DNA from: Arion vulgaris
Taxonomy: Eukaryota > Mollusca > Gastropoda > Stylommatophora > Arionidae
Reading direction: 5' to 3'
Assembly: GCA_020796225.1 (NCBI GenBank)
Contig: CM036754.1
Location: 67,882,000-67,945,999 of the forward strand
Length of the DNA stretch: 64,000 nt
The position numbers were made by a program, and so were the translations under genes. This document shows, one piece after another, positions 1 through 10,767 of the stretch (position 1 is its first letter; every line of letters starts with the position of its first letter). Below the pieces are notes generated by a model. It worked only from the letters and a program-made list of their open reading frames with translations. It was not told the DNA's origin and made no database searches.

Positions 1-92
1 TTTCTTCTTCTTCTTGTGTTCATAAACCTCTGTGTTTCTTCATGTGTTCGCAAACCTCTGTGTTTCTTCTTCTTGTGTTTGCAAATGTTGAT
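1..92. repeat. Short tandem repeat, TTC-rich
   Basis: About two and a half imperfect copies of a 35-bp unit containing cttcttgtgttcgcaaacct. The array is cut by the left edge of the window. No coding signal is seen here or in the following 200 bases. Confidence 0.6.
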
Positions 93-295
93 CTTGTCAC
101 TAAATTGTCATGACTACAATATTGGCTTATTGTTAATATTTTGATAAAACTTGAGCAATATTTGAAAAGCATTTGTCATTCCTGTTTTGTGTTGTATCAT
201 TTATTGTTCAGGTGATGCAAGTCATAGAACACAGATCCTGTACAAATATCACATGCACGATTCAGTCACTCTTATACACATCTATGACTTCCCCC

Positions 296-535
296 AACAA
301 GAAGAGCCTGGAACTTCATCAAGAAACAAAACATTAAATGGTTCGGCAACATAAGCAGATTACCAACGGACAGTGCACCTCAAAGAGAAATGTTACTCCG
401 ATACAATGGCTACGCCAAAGGTGGACCTCAGAGATGACGAAAGACACTATTTATGAAACGCACACAAGGGCTCGTTCTAGAAATCTCTTCTTATACTGAC
501 GCTGTGAGGAAGTATTGGAGTAAAGAAAGATGACT
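296..535 (+). mobile_element. LINE 3' end remnant (family L1a)
   Basis: The plus strand reads NFIKKQNIKWFGNISRL, the post-reverse-transcriptase segment (..KWFGHISR..) of a non-LTR retrotransposon, followed by a shared 3' tail (atctcttcttatactgacgc). The same 3' end recurs at 38735-39105 (plus) and 60195-60425 (minus). It is a 5'-truncated, inactive copy. Confidence 0.6.
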
Positions 536-624
536 CCCCCTCCCGTCTACTATCTGACTGTGTATATGACATCAGTTGTGAGATATACTTTGAAGACATA
601 TTCATTTGAGTAAACTCAGTCTAC

Positions 625-890
625 GAGGCTGTAATGCCGGGGCCCTCAAGGGGAGAAAAGAATAGTAACACTGCGACCTACAAAACTTGTTGTAAGACCC
701 AACTGAGGTAGGGGTCTAGGGAAGCTACACTAGTAAATAAAAGGCGTAGCAGAAATTGGATGTGCTGGCCTACTTGTAGGCGCATAACTGGCACAACGTA
801 CAATCGCTATTAGGCTCAGGTCACATACAAATTACAAAGTGTTATTCAACAAATGGTCAATATGGAGCGTTTGAAGACGAAGAAAAAGTG
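625..890 (-). repeat. Dispersed repeat D1, copy 1
   Basis: This is the reverse complement of 4645-4900 and 41040-41285. Shared landmarks are the 'cctacttgtaggcgcataac' block and a tract with 'ttacgacatgcctggtaggt'-like sequence. The latter resembles the 3' ends of the I-type LINEs at 50330-50420 and 51110-51160, so D1 is probably a LINE 3'-UTR fragment. Confidence 0.6.
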
Positions 891-1004
891 TGTGAGGAAA
901 TGTTTGGAAATATTGAATTCACTTCTCACTACCTGTTTATATATTTCAGAAATTCAAATCATTCAACTAATATAATAATTCACCCTGATGTCAACTATTT
1001 CAAT

Positions 1005-2375
1005 CTTGTTCTCTATCACCTTGATGTGCCCTGCAGATTATGTTCTCTATCACCTAGATGTGTACTGCAGACTATGTTCTCTATCACCTTGATGTTCTGA
1101 GATATGTTCTCTATCACCTTGATGTGTCCTGCAGACTATGTTCTCTATCACCTTGATGTGTCCTGCAGACTATGTTCTCTATCACCTTGATGTGTCCTGC
1201 AGACTATGTTCTCTATCACCTTGATGTGTCCTGCAGACTATGTTCTCTATCACCTTGATGTGTCCTGCAGACTATGTTCTCTATCACCTTGATGTTCTGC
1301 AGACTATGTTCTCTATCACCTTGATGTGTACTGCAGACTATGTTCTCTATCACCTTGATGTGTCCTGCAGACTATGTTCTCTATCACCTTGATGTGTCCT
1401 GCAGACTATGTTCTCTATCACCTTGATGTTCCTGCAGATTATGTTCTCTATCACCTTGATGTGTCCTGCAGACTATGTTCTCTATCACCTTGATGTGTCC
1501 TGCAGACTATGTTCTCTATCACCTTGATGTGTCCTGCAGATTATGTTCTCTATCACCTTGATGTGTCCTGCAGATTATGTTCTCTATCACTTGATGTGAC
1601 TGCAGATTATGTTCTCTATCACCTTGATGTGTCCTGCAGATTATGTTCTCTATCACCTTGATGTGTACTGCAGATTATGTTCTCTATCACCTTGATGTGT
1701 CCTGCAGATTATGTTCTCTATCACCTTGATGTGTACTGCAGATTATGTTCTCTATCACCTTGATGTGTCCTGCAGACTATGTTCTCTATCACCTTGATGT
1801 GTCCTGCAGATTATGTTCTCTATCACCTTGATGTGTCCTGCAGACTATGTTCTCTATCACCTAGATGTTTCATGCAGACTATGTTCACTATCACCTTGAT
1901 GTGTCCTGCAGACTATGTTCTCTATCACCTTGATGTGTCCTGCAGATTATGTTCTCTATCCCCTTGATGTGTCCTGCAGATTATGTTCTCTATCACCTTG
2001 ATGTGTCCTGCAGACTATGTTCTCTATCACCTTGATGTTTCATGCAGACTATGTTCTCTATCACCTTGATGTGTACTGCAGACTATGTTCTCTATCCCCT
2101 AGATGTTTCATGCAGACTGTTCTCTATCACCTTGATGTGTCCTGCAGACTATGTTCTCTATCACCTAGATGTTTCATGCAGACTGTTCTCTATCACCTTG
2201 ATGTGTCCTGCAGATTATGTTCTCTATCACCTTGATGTGTCCTGCAGACTATGTTCTCTATCACCTTGATGTGTCCTGCAGACTATGTTCTCTATCACCT
2301 TGATGTGTCCTGCAGACTATGTTCTCTATCACCTTGATGTGTCCTGCAGATTATGTTCTCTATCATCTTGATGTT
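1005..2375. repeat. 34-bp minisatellite, about 40 copies
   Basis: The unit is tatgttctctatcacctt plus gatgtgtcctgcagac (34 bp; the spacing of 'ttctct' is 34). Each unit carries a CTGCAG palindrome. Variants include gtgtactgcag, tttcatgcag and a C/T difference before tatg. Open frames across it are artefacts of the repeat. Confidence 0.95.
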
Positions 2376-2454
2376 TCCTGCCTTCTATGGTGAAATCATC
2401 AAGTAAGCCACTTACACAACTTCAACTAATGTAACTTTCATCTTACTACACTCA

Positions 2455-2760
2455 TGCAGGCATCCTGGATGATTCATTGAGTATGATCCGTAAGGTGGAT
2501 GCTGGTTCGGTGTGCAGGCAATGGACTGAATCACTACAAGCATCAACAATTTGCAAAATTACACTTATCTTCATTCCAGGACACATGGGTGTTGATGGCA
2601 ATGAAAGAGCAGAAAGGCTGGCTGGCTCTGTCCTCACCGCAGGGGCCAGCCAATTTTGAATGCCCTCAGAGTGTGGCCGCAAAGAAGATTTTTATTTAAA
2701 CCAATCCATCTCAACTACTAGATTGCAAGAACTTGATTTGAAGTGGCCAGAAAAGAACAG
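2455..2760 (+). mobile_element. LINE remnant, RNase H domain (I-type)
   Basis: The plus strand reads DSLSMIRKVDAGSVCRQW, then IFIPGHMGVDGNERAERLAG, the end of a LINE RNase H domain (PGHxGVxGNExAxRLA). A stop follows at once and the frame breaks, after which TTRLQELDLKW can be read. It is related to the better preserved minus-strand copy at 23903-25615. Confidence 0.8.
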
Positions 2761-2888
2761 TATAATAGGTATATGAGTAGGCTCATATAATCAATCAAAA
2801 TCGAACTGGTACGGTCAGTCGCTGGACGCTGTTGGAGATATTGCAAAGGAGATCGGAGCATCTATAGACATGTCCGAAGTGCAATGAA
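2761..2888 (+). repeat. Possible SINE-B 3' fragment
   Basis: The stretch ending 'gagatcggagcatc...cgaagtgcaatgaag' resembles the 3' part of SINE-B (compare 30240-30340), with substitutions. The assignment rests on about 60 bases. Confidence 0.35.
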
Positions 2889-2919
2889 GATATTCCATAT
2901 TGAAACTGAAACTTTATTT

Positions 2920-3020
2920 TGTATTGCAACCTCCATCTTGTATTGCAACCTTTATCTTGTGTTGCAACCTACATCTTGTGTTGCAACCTTCATCTTCTAT
3001 TGCAACTTTCATATGCAACC
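2920..3020. repeat. 20-bp tandem repeat, 5 copies
   Basis: Imperfect copies of 'catcttgtgttgcaacctt'. Confidence 0.8.
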
Positions 3021-3088
3021 TGACACTGCCATCAACTACAACCATAATCTTTCAATTACATTAAAAAAATTTTTTTTTAAAACCACTC

Positions 3089-3241
3089 CAGCATGATGAT
3101 TGCCTCTAGCTGCTCTGTCTGTGTGTGGACAACTTTTACGTTGGATATTAGACTTAAAAAACAATAACACCCCAGCATGATGATTGCCTCTAGTTGTTCT
3201 GTGTGTGGACAACTTTCACGTTGAATATTAGACTTAAAAAA
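3089..3241. repeat. Two-copy tandem duplication, about 80 bp
   Basis: The segment from 'ccagcatgatgattgcctct' to 'attagacttaaaaaa' occurs twice head to tail, with a few substitutions and a small indel. Confidence 0.85.
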
Positions 3242-3274
3242 AATGATCTCAAGACAAAGAATTGACATGACTGC

Positions 3275-3490
3275 GGCATGTCTTCAAATATATGACTCTG
3301 TCCCTCTCTGTAGAAATGGTATGTTCCTTGTTGAGAGTTTTACACAAATCACAAACTCTGTAGATACAGCAATAATCTTAGGGTTCACTGACAAAAAGCA
3401 TCTGTGAGCAGATTGGTATAGTCTGGATTCAAACCCACAACTTTTAAAATGCAAGGCAAATGGTGTAACCACTTAGCCACAGAGAGTCCC
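3275..3490 (-). mobile_element. tRNA-derived SINE-A, minus strand
   Basis: Read on the minus strand the head has an A-box-like TGGCTAAGTGGTTACACC and a B-box-like GGGTTTGAATCC, typical of a tRNA-derived SINE promoter. The body with 'acaaactctgtag' is shared with copies at 8360, 18640 (partial), 29530, 46390 and 51395, all in the same orientation. Confidence 0.75.
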
Positions 3491-3721
3491 ACCCGCCCCT
3501 CTCCCAGTTGTATATTGAAGCCACTTCCTATGGTAACATTTCACTTTCAGTTGTATGTGGCATTCTAAACATTCTTCTTGCAACTTCACTTGTGTGAATT
3601 TTGTATTATTTCCAGGTTTGCTTTCTCTCTTCACAAATATATTCTCTACAACTTGAATATGAACACAACTGGTAGGTACATCACTCATTGAAGATCTGTA
3701 CTTAACACATAGTATAGTATC

Positions 3722-3889
<168 letters not shown>

Positions 3890-3903
3890 AACATATGGTA
3901 TGG

Positions 3904-4158
3904 CAGTGGTTCTCAAGGTGTGCCCAGGTGCACAATTGCGTGACCTATCAAGGGAACCCAGAAGACTTCCGATAATCATAGAGCATCAAGCTTAAGACTC
4001 ATAGACAGAAATTAAATAATGAATAAAGGTATGTAGCATGTTCCAATTATTTCTGTATATCTTTGCTTTTTGAATCGTATTTATGAAGTTTTTGTGCACC
4101 TACGATTTTTTGTAGGACTTCAAGTTTGCCACGACTTCATAAAGTTTGAGAACCACTG
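3904..4158. mobile_element. hAT-type non-autonomous element (MITE)
   Basis: It starts CAGTGGTTCTCAA and ends TTTGAGAACCACTG, a 13-14 bp terminal inverted repeat of the kind used by hAT (Charlie/SPIN-like) transposons. At 255 bp it has no transposase. The flanking 8-mers (tggtatgg, tcatatca) match at only 4 of 8 positions, so the target duplication has decayed or the ends are slightly off. Confidence 0.75.
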
Positions 4159-4644
4159 TCATATCATATCTATGCTTACCAACATAGGGTATGATATATA
4201 TATATATGTGTGTGTGTGTGTGTAGCAACATATCAAGTTTAATAACAACAACTCTGTGATAAAAGAACAACAATAAAACATAACAGTAAATGGACGCAGA
4301 ATGTCAGAGGTAGCTATACATTTTCTTGTGTGAGATTTTCTTCATTTTTTTTTTTTTACAATATACATCATTTCTCTTGTATGTGCCATTCAAACATCCC
4401 TTACCCCTCCCTCCCTCCCTCCTCCCACACAACTTCATTTTGTTTTGCAAGCATAGATTTACATATATATATATATATATATCCTCCTCCCACCCCAGCC
4501 ACACAGCTTCATTATAAAGAGAATACAGTAAAGAAGATGCATCATCTATTGACTCAAATCAAATACAACAAAAACAATTAAAATTTTTTAAATGGTATGA
4601 CTAAAAAAACGATATCTTGTCCCGCCTCAAACAGTTGACTCAAA

Positions 4645-4900
4645 AATAAACGTCTTCTTCTTCAAACACTCCATATTGTCCAATTGTTAAACCACTCTTT
4701 GTGATCTGTATGTTATCTGAGCCCAAGGGCAATTGTACATTGTGCCAGTTATGCGCCTACAGGTAGGCTAGCACATCCAATTCCTGCGACGCTTTTTGTT
4801 TACTAGGGTAGCTTCCTAGGCCCCTACCTCAGTCGCCTCTTACAACATGCCTTGTAGGTCGCAGTATTACTATTCTTGACTCCCTTGCAAGCCCAGCAAC
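4645..4900 (+). repeat. Dispersed repeat D1, copy 2
   Basis: Same sequence as 625-890 in opposite orientation and as 41040-41285 in the same orientation. The 270 bases that follow, up to the next SINE, show nothing recognisable. Confidence 0.65.
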
Positions 4901-5177
4901 AAACTGGCAAAATATAAACAAACTGAGATATTTCTCCCTCCCAAAATAAACATCAACAATGAAATAAAGATGATGAGAAACAGTGAGTTATGGATATATT
5001 ATTGAGACAATGAAAATATTATTTCATGTGCGAGACTAGTCATCATTAGATGATGAGATTCTTAGAAGAAATTGTGAGATTTACTTGGCAACATGCACAA
5101 ATACAAGATAACAAATCATTTTATAGAGTAGACTAGTCTGTCTATTTTTACAGCTGTTAGATAGCAGCCTATCACTC

Positions 5178-5615
5178 ATACAAGAGAGCTACAGTAGCGT
5201 AGTTGTTAGTGAACTCGCTTCTAGGCTAGTGGTCGATTCAATTTCACAAGCAGGTATGGAATTTGTCCAGGCGTAACGGCTCTCAGGTTGACCCAGCCGT
5301 AACCCTTTAGCTTCTAAGGACGTATATATACGTTTTTCCCATTCACTTCTAAAGAAGCATTAACACGTCTGTTATTATCTCTCCTCTGTGGGATACGTTG
5401 CTACTGTCATTGCTATAGGCGTACATTCACGTTTGTGACCTAGAAACAAAGAGTAGCTATTTTTAACTCAGCCTTCAGAAAGTATGTAGCAGCGAAAGGG
5501 TTAATTGGGTACCAGAAAACGCACTGGGAAGTAAAGGCAGCTGGCGTGAAGTTGACCACAACACCCATAATGTGCTGATGGTCAACGAAAATACGGCCTA
5601 ACACTGTATTACCCT
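5178..5615 (+). mobile_element. tRNA-derived SINE-G, interrupted
   Basis: The head 'tagcgtagttgttagtgaac' and a B-box-like 'ggtcgattcaatt' mark a tRNA-derived SINE. The body ends with 'gttgaccacaacacccat' and 'ctatataccatgtggtata'. A second copy lies on the minus strand at 30415-30695. This copy is split by a 198-bp TTAA element (5303-5500). Confidence 0.65.
5303..5500. mobile_element. TTAA-type MITE inside a SINE
   Basis: Ends are CCCTTTAGCT and AGCGAAAGGG (imperfect inverted repeats), flanked by GTAA (5299-5302) and TTAA (5501-5504). TTAA targets and ends starting CCC fit a piggyBac-like non-autonomous element. Removing it joins the two halves of SINE-G. Confidence 0.6.
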
Positions 5616-5942
5616 ATATACCATGTGGTATAGAAAGGGTTCCTTTACTTTTTACTATCACTCATACAACAACATATATTTGTACTGTATACGTGTCTTG
5701 ATTATAATAGCTTGTGTGGATGCAGACAAACATTCCAAACATTCTTCTTTCCTCAAACTAATACATTTTTGTTATAATTATAATAGTGGAGGTATTGAGA
5801 GAGAGAGAGCTTATATGAAGTATGAGAGCACTCTTGTGTTAGACAAACATATTAAACAAGAGTTTGCATCATCTTCTCATGGAGTCTGAGTTTGGAGAGA
5901 TTCATCTGCTGGTTAACATGAGGATTTATTTTACAGACATGT
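5616..5942. other. No feature recognised
   Basis: AT-rich sequence with one short GAGAGAGAG run. The 88-codon frame from 5623 has no family resemblance that I can see. Confidence 0.5.
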
Positions 5943-6230
5943 ATGAATCCATATTCTTTATTTCAAGTGAAGGAGGTGAGACTGAAACTGGGAACTTCTG
6001 TCAGACATGAACGCTTTGCTAGTGGTACAAGATGTTTGAGTAGCCAACATAGAACTGGAGTGATCAGTCACCTTACATTGATGGAAATGTTAAGGAGGAG
6101 ATGTGAGCACTTATGGACAGGTCTAGAGTGCAATGATGATGATTCTCACTATTCTGACTAACAAATGAAGGATGAAGATTATCTATGCTGTGACTAAATC
6201 TGCTGTCATAGAGTCTATTCTGTGACAATA
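5943..6230 (+). mobile_element. I-type LINE 3' end remnant
   Basis: The plus-strand peptide VKEVRLKLGTSVRHERFASG, then QHRTGVISHLTLMEMLR, parallels the end of the LINE at 23903-25615 ([15 protein letters not shown], then [17 protein letters not shown]). The frame stays open to a stop at 6159-6161. Only the C-terminal tip and 3' UTR remain. Confidence 0.75.
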
Positions 6231-6640
6231 AAATCATGGCAATATTTCATCTCACACCGAGACTGTCCAGCTTGTGGCATTGTTCCCTGTGTAAGCATTG
6301 AGTCCAAGAACAAATCTGGGATATATAAGAAAGCTGTAGAAGTTATTGGATATTGGTTACTAAACTGGCGTCATTGCACTCCGGGCAGACCCATAGGTGC
6401 TCAGTCTCCCCAACAGATATCAAAGAGTATGCATACTGATGGTTCCTGTGGCTCGCTGATTAAACACACCTCTTACTCTGCCTCTCAGGCATCCAGTTCG
6501 ACTTGAACAACGGGTAACTCCAAACTGCTTAAAAATCGCTTGATCGATTCAACATCGATATTAGTGTCCTCATCCAACAGAGAGTCGCGAAGAGACCGAA
6601 GAATATCCCCTTATCCATCTTCAACTTCCCAACAATCGAT
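6231..6640. other. No feature recognised
   Basis: Unique-looking sequence. A 94-codon plus-strand frame (6222-6506) and a 94-codon minus-strand frame (6529-6813) show no recognisable domain and no clear splice context. Confidence 0.4.
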
Positions 6641-6644
6641 GCTG

Positions 6645-6780
6645 TTGATGGAAGCTGTAGAAGACCATCTCGTATAAGCAAATGTGTTGGCATAGAGTCA
6701 AGAACATCTCTGAGATATGTCCAGAAGCTGTAGAAGACTATCTCGTATAAGCAAGTGTGTTGGCAGGAGTCAACTCTGGT
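6645..6780. repeat. Two-copy tandem duplication, about 70 bp
   Basis: 'gctgtagaagac[c/t]atctcgtataagcaa' followed by 'tgtgttggca' occurs twice. Confidence 0.85.
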
Positions 6781-6929
6781 GGCCTCACTATGACCAATCA
6801 GATCTGATATCATGTTACAGTATAACTCCAGATGTGGTACTTAAAAGTGGGGTTTTTTCTGTTTGTAAAATCTGACAGTTAACCATCTATCTGTAGAAAT
6901 GTGTATACTATTGAGTAAATATGCATACA

Positions 6930-7215
6930 CTGTGGTCAAAATTTGCATACGCCTGTCCTACGTGTGACATGAGCTTAATAGGGGCACAATGTACTCATAT
7001 TCTCAGCACAAACCACACAGATCACAAAGTGTGGTTAACTTGGTTGATAAGAACAAACCACACAGATCACAAAGTGTGGTTACAGATCACAAAGTGTGGT
7101 TAACTTGGTTGATAAGAACAAACCACACAGATCACAAAGTGTGGTTAACTTGGTTGATAAGAACAAACCACACAGATCACAAAGTGTGATTAACTTGGTT
7201 GATAAGAACAAACAC
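6930..7215. repeat. 44-bp tandem array seeded in a dispersed repeat
   Basis: About four copies of a unit with 'aaccacacagatcacaaagt' and 'gtggttaacttggttgataa', one with an internal deletion. AACCACAC and GTGTGGTT form an 8-bp inverted repeat, so each unit can form a hairpin. The leader (6945-7010) is homologous to 33335-33400, where a different, 92-bp array starts. Confidence 0.85.
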
Positions 7216-7625
7216 AAACAAACAACAGTACAAGGTGACAACATGAGATAAACAACTTGTTCATGGAAAAGAATTTTTGCATGGAGCCTAGGCACAGGAA
7301 CTAATGAATACAAACTTGTACTTCCCTTTCCCCTCCCTCCCTCTCTCTCTCTCTTCCCCTAGGATGACAAAGTGCTACTCTGGTCATAGGGGTTACAATC
7401 CATAACTCTCAAGGATTGTCAACAACAACAGTAATATTTGTAATGTATTTCCATGTTAGAAATAATATCCAGAGATTTCATTGGTGGTTGTTACAGAATT
7501 TTTGTCATGGAAATTGTTGGGTGAGTTTTTCATTAACTAAAAAAGGCTTCTTCTTCTTCTTCTTTGCGATCATTATATTAATGATTATACCGTTAGACAC
7601 ATTCTTATGATGAAATTGACTGTTG
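7216..7625. other. No feature recognised
   Basis: Includes a CT-rich run at 7325-7357. Nothing else is recognisable. Confidence 0.5.
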
Positions 7626-7629
7626 TCTA

Positions 7630-8215
7630 GAGCTCATCTCTAGTGCCATGTAGTTTTGAATGTAGTGTTGGGTTGTAGGGCCAGCATTCCTTTCTAGGGA
7701 GGACATACAGGGGACAGTCTTGCAGGACATGTTTTGTGGTTTGCTTAGCGGTGCCACAGGAACACAGAGGGGATGGGGACAATCATAGCCTGTATAGGTA
7801 TTTGTTCAGTCTGTTATGTCCTATCCTGAGTCGGAAGATTATAGTCTATCCTTTCTATCCTTGTCTATCAAGTATGTGGTAGTCATCATTGGGTAGTTTA
7901 GGTTTTTTTCTGAAGTCCACGATAGTTCTTTTATTTTAAAGTAGGTGATTTAATTTTCTACTTGTTTACATTCTGCTCCCTTTTTTTGTTAGTTTGTCTG
8001 CCTTCTCATTACCTGGCACACCACAGTGTGAAGGTGCCCATTGGAGTGTAACTCTCTTGTCAGCAGAAATCTTGCTGAGTTCCTTTGTCAGGGTTGGGAG
8101 TTTACTCTGGAGACCTTGCAGAACGGATAGTGCATCTGTGAGAAATACCACTTGTTGGCAGTCAGAGTTGGTGTTGTTGATCGTGATTGCGGCCTGTAAT
8201 AGTGCTTGAGTTTCT
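7630..8215 (-). mobile_element. LINE remnant with RNase H and CCHC-like end
   Basis: On the minus strand TDALSVLQGLQ is followed by VTLQWAPSHCGVPGNEKADK, the signature of a jockey-like LINE RNase H domain, and further 3' by PLCSCGTAKQTTKHVLQDCP, the cysteine/histidine motif that often ends such ORFs. Frames are broken between the two parts. It is a dead 5'-truncated copy. Confidence 0.85.
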
Positions 8216-8221
8216 GTTGTG

Positions 8222-8395
8222 TAGTTTGAACTAATAACGGCTGATTGTCCATGTTGTCATCACACAGTCTGCATCCATAGGGTCCAAAGTGAAGGACTGA
8301 CTTCGCCGTTTGAACTAATAACGGCTGATTGTCCATGTTGTCATCACACAGTCTGCATCATCCATAGGGTCCAAAGTGAAGGACTGACTTCACTG
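8222..8395. repeat. Two-copy tandem duplication, about 85 bp
   Basis: 'gtttgaactaataacggctg' through 'gaaggactgacttc' occurs twice in a row. The second copy runs into SINE-A. Confidence 0.9.
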
Positions 8396-8585
8396 AACCA
8401 GGTTTTCCCATATGGCTCGTTCCTGTTGGCAGATATGGCATGCCATCTGCTGAGAGCATTGCACAAAGACTGGACTCATAACAAAATTGCACATGTGGCT
8501 CGGTCTGGATCAAAACACACAACCTCCAGTGAGACAGGTAGACAACTTCACCATTGAGACCCCTTAAACAGTCTGCATGTTGGAT
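8360..8585 (-). mobile_element. SINE-A, minus strand
   Basis: Same family as 3275-3490: 'gacttcactgaaccaggttt' at the 3' end, 'attgcacaaagac' in the middle and a tRNA-like head near 8570. 8586-8820 shows nothing recognisable. Confidence 0.65.
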
Positions 8586-8824
8586 TTGAATATTACAACT
8601 GAACTGAAAGAGTAAACAAAATATGAACTTTATCGAGGATTAAACTCAGTCCTCAAGGCAGGGAAGCAGATTCCAAATAGATTATATAGTATATTTGTAT
8701 CACATTTTATTCCTATCTAAATCTATTTCTGATGAAAAAAATAAGAAGAGAAATAAACCCATGTGAAAATATTCACAAAAATATTGTCAACCAAACATGA
8801 ATAAATAAATAAATATCACATTGA

Positions 8825-9265
8825 TAATAATGATTGATTAATAGGGAACATCATCATTGAACTTTGATGAATAGCCATGTGTACTCAGATATCTTTCTTA
8901 CACGGAAGATCTCAGCAACAGTGCACTAACTCTGTAGAACCGCCAAGACTCCCCAATGTAATTTTGAAGATGGGAAACATTTTTGTCAGAATTTTATTTT
9001 AAATCTTTTATTTAAATGAATTTTGCAGGGAAGCAATTTTCCAGCCTGCTATTTTCTATTTTAAACTGTGGAGAATTCATTTACTTGCTCAACTTGAACA
9101 TGGGACCAGTGCTTTATTGTCTGTCTCTGGTAGGACTAGGAACTTGATCTCATCTACATTGAGATGAGGGATCTCTAATAAAATATCCAGATTGCTCTAC
9201 AAGGGAATGAGCTGAGTACCTTAGAAGTGAGAGGTGAGCACCTTACTTCCATGACACAGCCTATC
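8825..9265 (-). mobile_element. tRNA-derived SINE-B, minus strand, near full length
   Basis: Collinear over about 430 bp with 15440-15875: 'tatctttcttacac[a/g]gaaga' near the 3' end, a central TTTTATTTTA block, 'actaggaacttgatctcatc' and a degraded tRNA-like head near 9230-9265. Other copies: 40120-40525 and a 3' part at 30120-30345. Confidence 0.75.
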
Positions 9266-9289
9266 GTTATATGAGATAGGCTGTGTCAT

Positions 9290-9560
9290 GAAAAATAGAA
9301 GATGTGAACAGCTTTGAATGTCTCGGTTCACTGCTAACAACAGATGGAAATGGGATGAAAGAAAATAAAAGTAGAACAAACATGGCATTACAAAAAATGA
9401 AACAACTAAAAATAGTACGAATGGAACTTATACAAAAACAAAAATCAGAATACTAAGAGTTATGCACATTCCCAGCGGCAACATATGGATGTGAAGCATG
9501 GACATTTAACAAGACGGCGGAAAAACATATATGTGCTTTTGAATATAAGTGTTACAGCAG
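9290..9560 (+). mobile_element. LINE reverse transcriptase remnant
   Basis: The plus strand reads VNSFECLGSLLTTDGNG (the ..FxYLGSxLTxDG.. block after the palm domain), then TYGCEAWTFNKTAEKH (..YGCEAWT..). Stops and frame changes separate the parts. The next 430 bases (9561-9990) show no feature apart from a GAGAGAGAGA run at 9751. Confidence 0.8.
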
Positions 9561-9999
9561 CGAGTGAACTCAGTTACGGTGTTAAACATTTGAAAACTCA
9601 GAGCGTCATAATTCTTTCGAATTAGAGCTGCTCAGAATTTGTTTGAATGTATTAAGTTGACTACTGATTCCATGAATCATCCACCCTTTGGCCACAATCA
9701 AGTGGGCACTGCACTTTGATCTTAGCAGATGTTGGATATCTGGACTATGAGAGAGAGAGAGAGAAGTTCTGAAGGACTGTTAGAGTGGTAAAGTTCTGCT
9801 CAGAACAAGCTATTTGAAGATGTTGATAATGATCGACAATTCACAGATTCATGACAACCAATATTTATTCTACTTAAACTAATTAGCAATTCAAAACTCT
9901 GTTATAGTGATTGGGGGAAGGGGGGCGGCGCTCAGCTGTGCATTTGATGGGGAAAAAACATTCAAAGGGATATAGCTGATAATTTTTAACCATCTATAC

Positions 10000-10467
10000 C
10001 AGCGTTTCCCAAAGTGGGGTACCGCCCCAGTGGCGCTAAAGCATTTGGGGGAAAGGAGAAACGATAGTGGGTTCAGAAGAATTGGGGTGTGGTTGTTCAT
10101 GCGATTAGGGGTCAGTGGATCATTAAAGAAGAAATTAATAATATATATTTTAAAATAAATTATTTTTGTGATTTTACGATTGAATAATCATTTAAAATTT
10201 GAATTCTGCATTTTAATTCATCTTATGCCCATCTTGCACGATCCATTTTTAATCAATTTTCTATTTCATGTATATAATCATTTGAAAATTGACCATGTAT
10301 TACAGAAATATATATCAAATTTCTATGTTAAAGAGAAAATAGAGCATGTATGTATGTGGGTGGGAAGGAGGGGGGGCGTTGGTAAACTGTTATAATGTGG
10401 AAGGGGGCGTTACAGAGTTTATTTTGTGCAAAGTGGGCGGTCGACTGAAAAAGTTTGGGAATCTATG
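10000..10467. mobile_element. hAT-type non-autonomous element with perfect 8-bp TSD
   Basis: It begins CAGCGTTTCCCAAAGTGGGG and ends AGTTTGGGAATCTATG, an imperfect terminal inverted repeat of hAT type. The 8 bases before it (9992-9999) and after it (10468-10475) are both ATCTATAC, the expected hAT target duplication. At 468 bp it has no transposase. Confidence 0.9.
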
Positions 10468-10767
10468 ATCTATACGAAAACATTGATAAAGCTAGTGTTA
10501 TCTGCCATGAGCATACATAGTCTGCAAATTGAAATATTGAAGGTAAACTTGTATAATACCACAGGTCTGTGAAGTGTTATAGATCTCACAGTACTAGATC
10601 TTAGTGTTTGAGGTGAAGTGACCAGTTATCTTGGTGTGAAGTGTTAAGAGATCTCACATCATTAGAATTTGATATCAACATTTGAAGATCGGGTGGCTAA
10701 CTCTCCTTCCTACTTCCCCTCCCTCAAATGATTTATAAAGACAAAACAGTTTTACTGTTATACTTAA

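Noticed and set aside
1000..2375. A CRISPR array
   Set aside because: Units are contiguous head-to-tail repeats without unique spacers, and the DNA is animal. The same holds for all other arrays here.
3904..4158. An 8-bp target duplication for the first hAT-like element
   Set aside because: The flanking 8-mers match at only four of eight positions, so it is not claimed.
7994..8209. A plus-strand protein opposite the RNase H region
   Set aside because: Shadow of the minus-strand LINE frame, which contains the recognisable QWAPSHCGVPGNEKAD motif.
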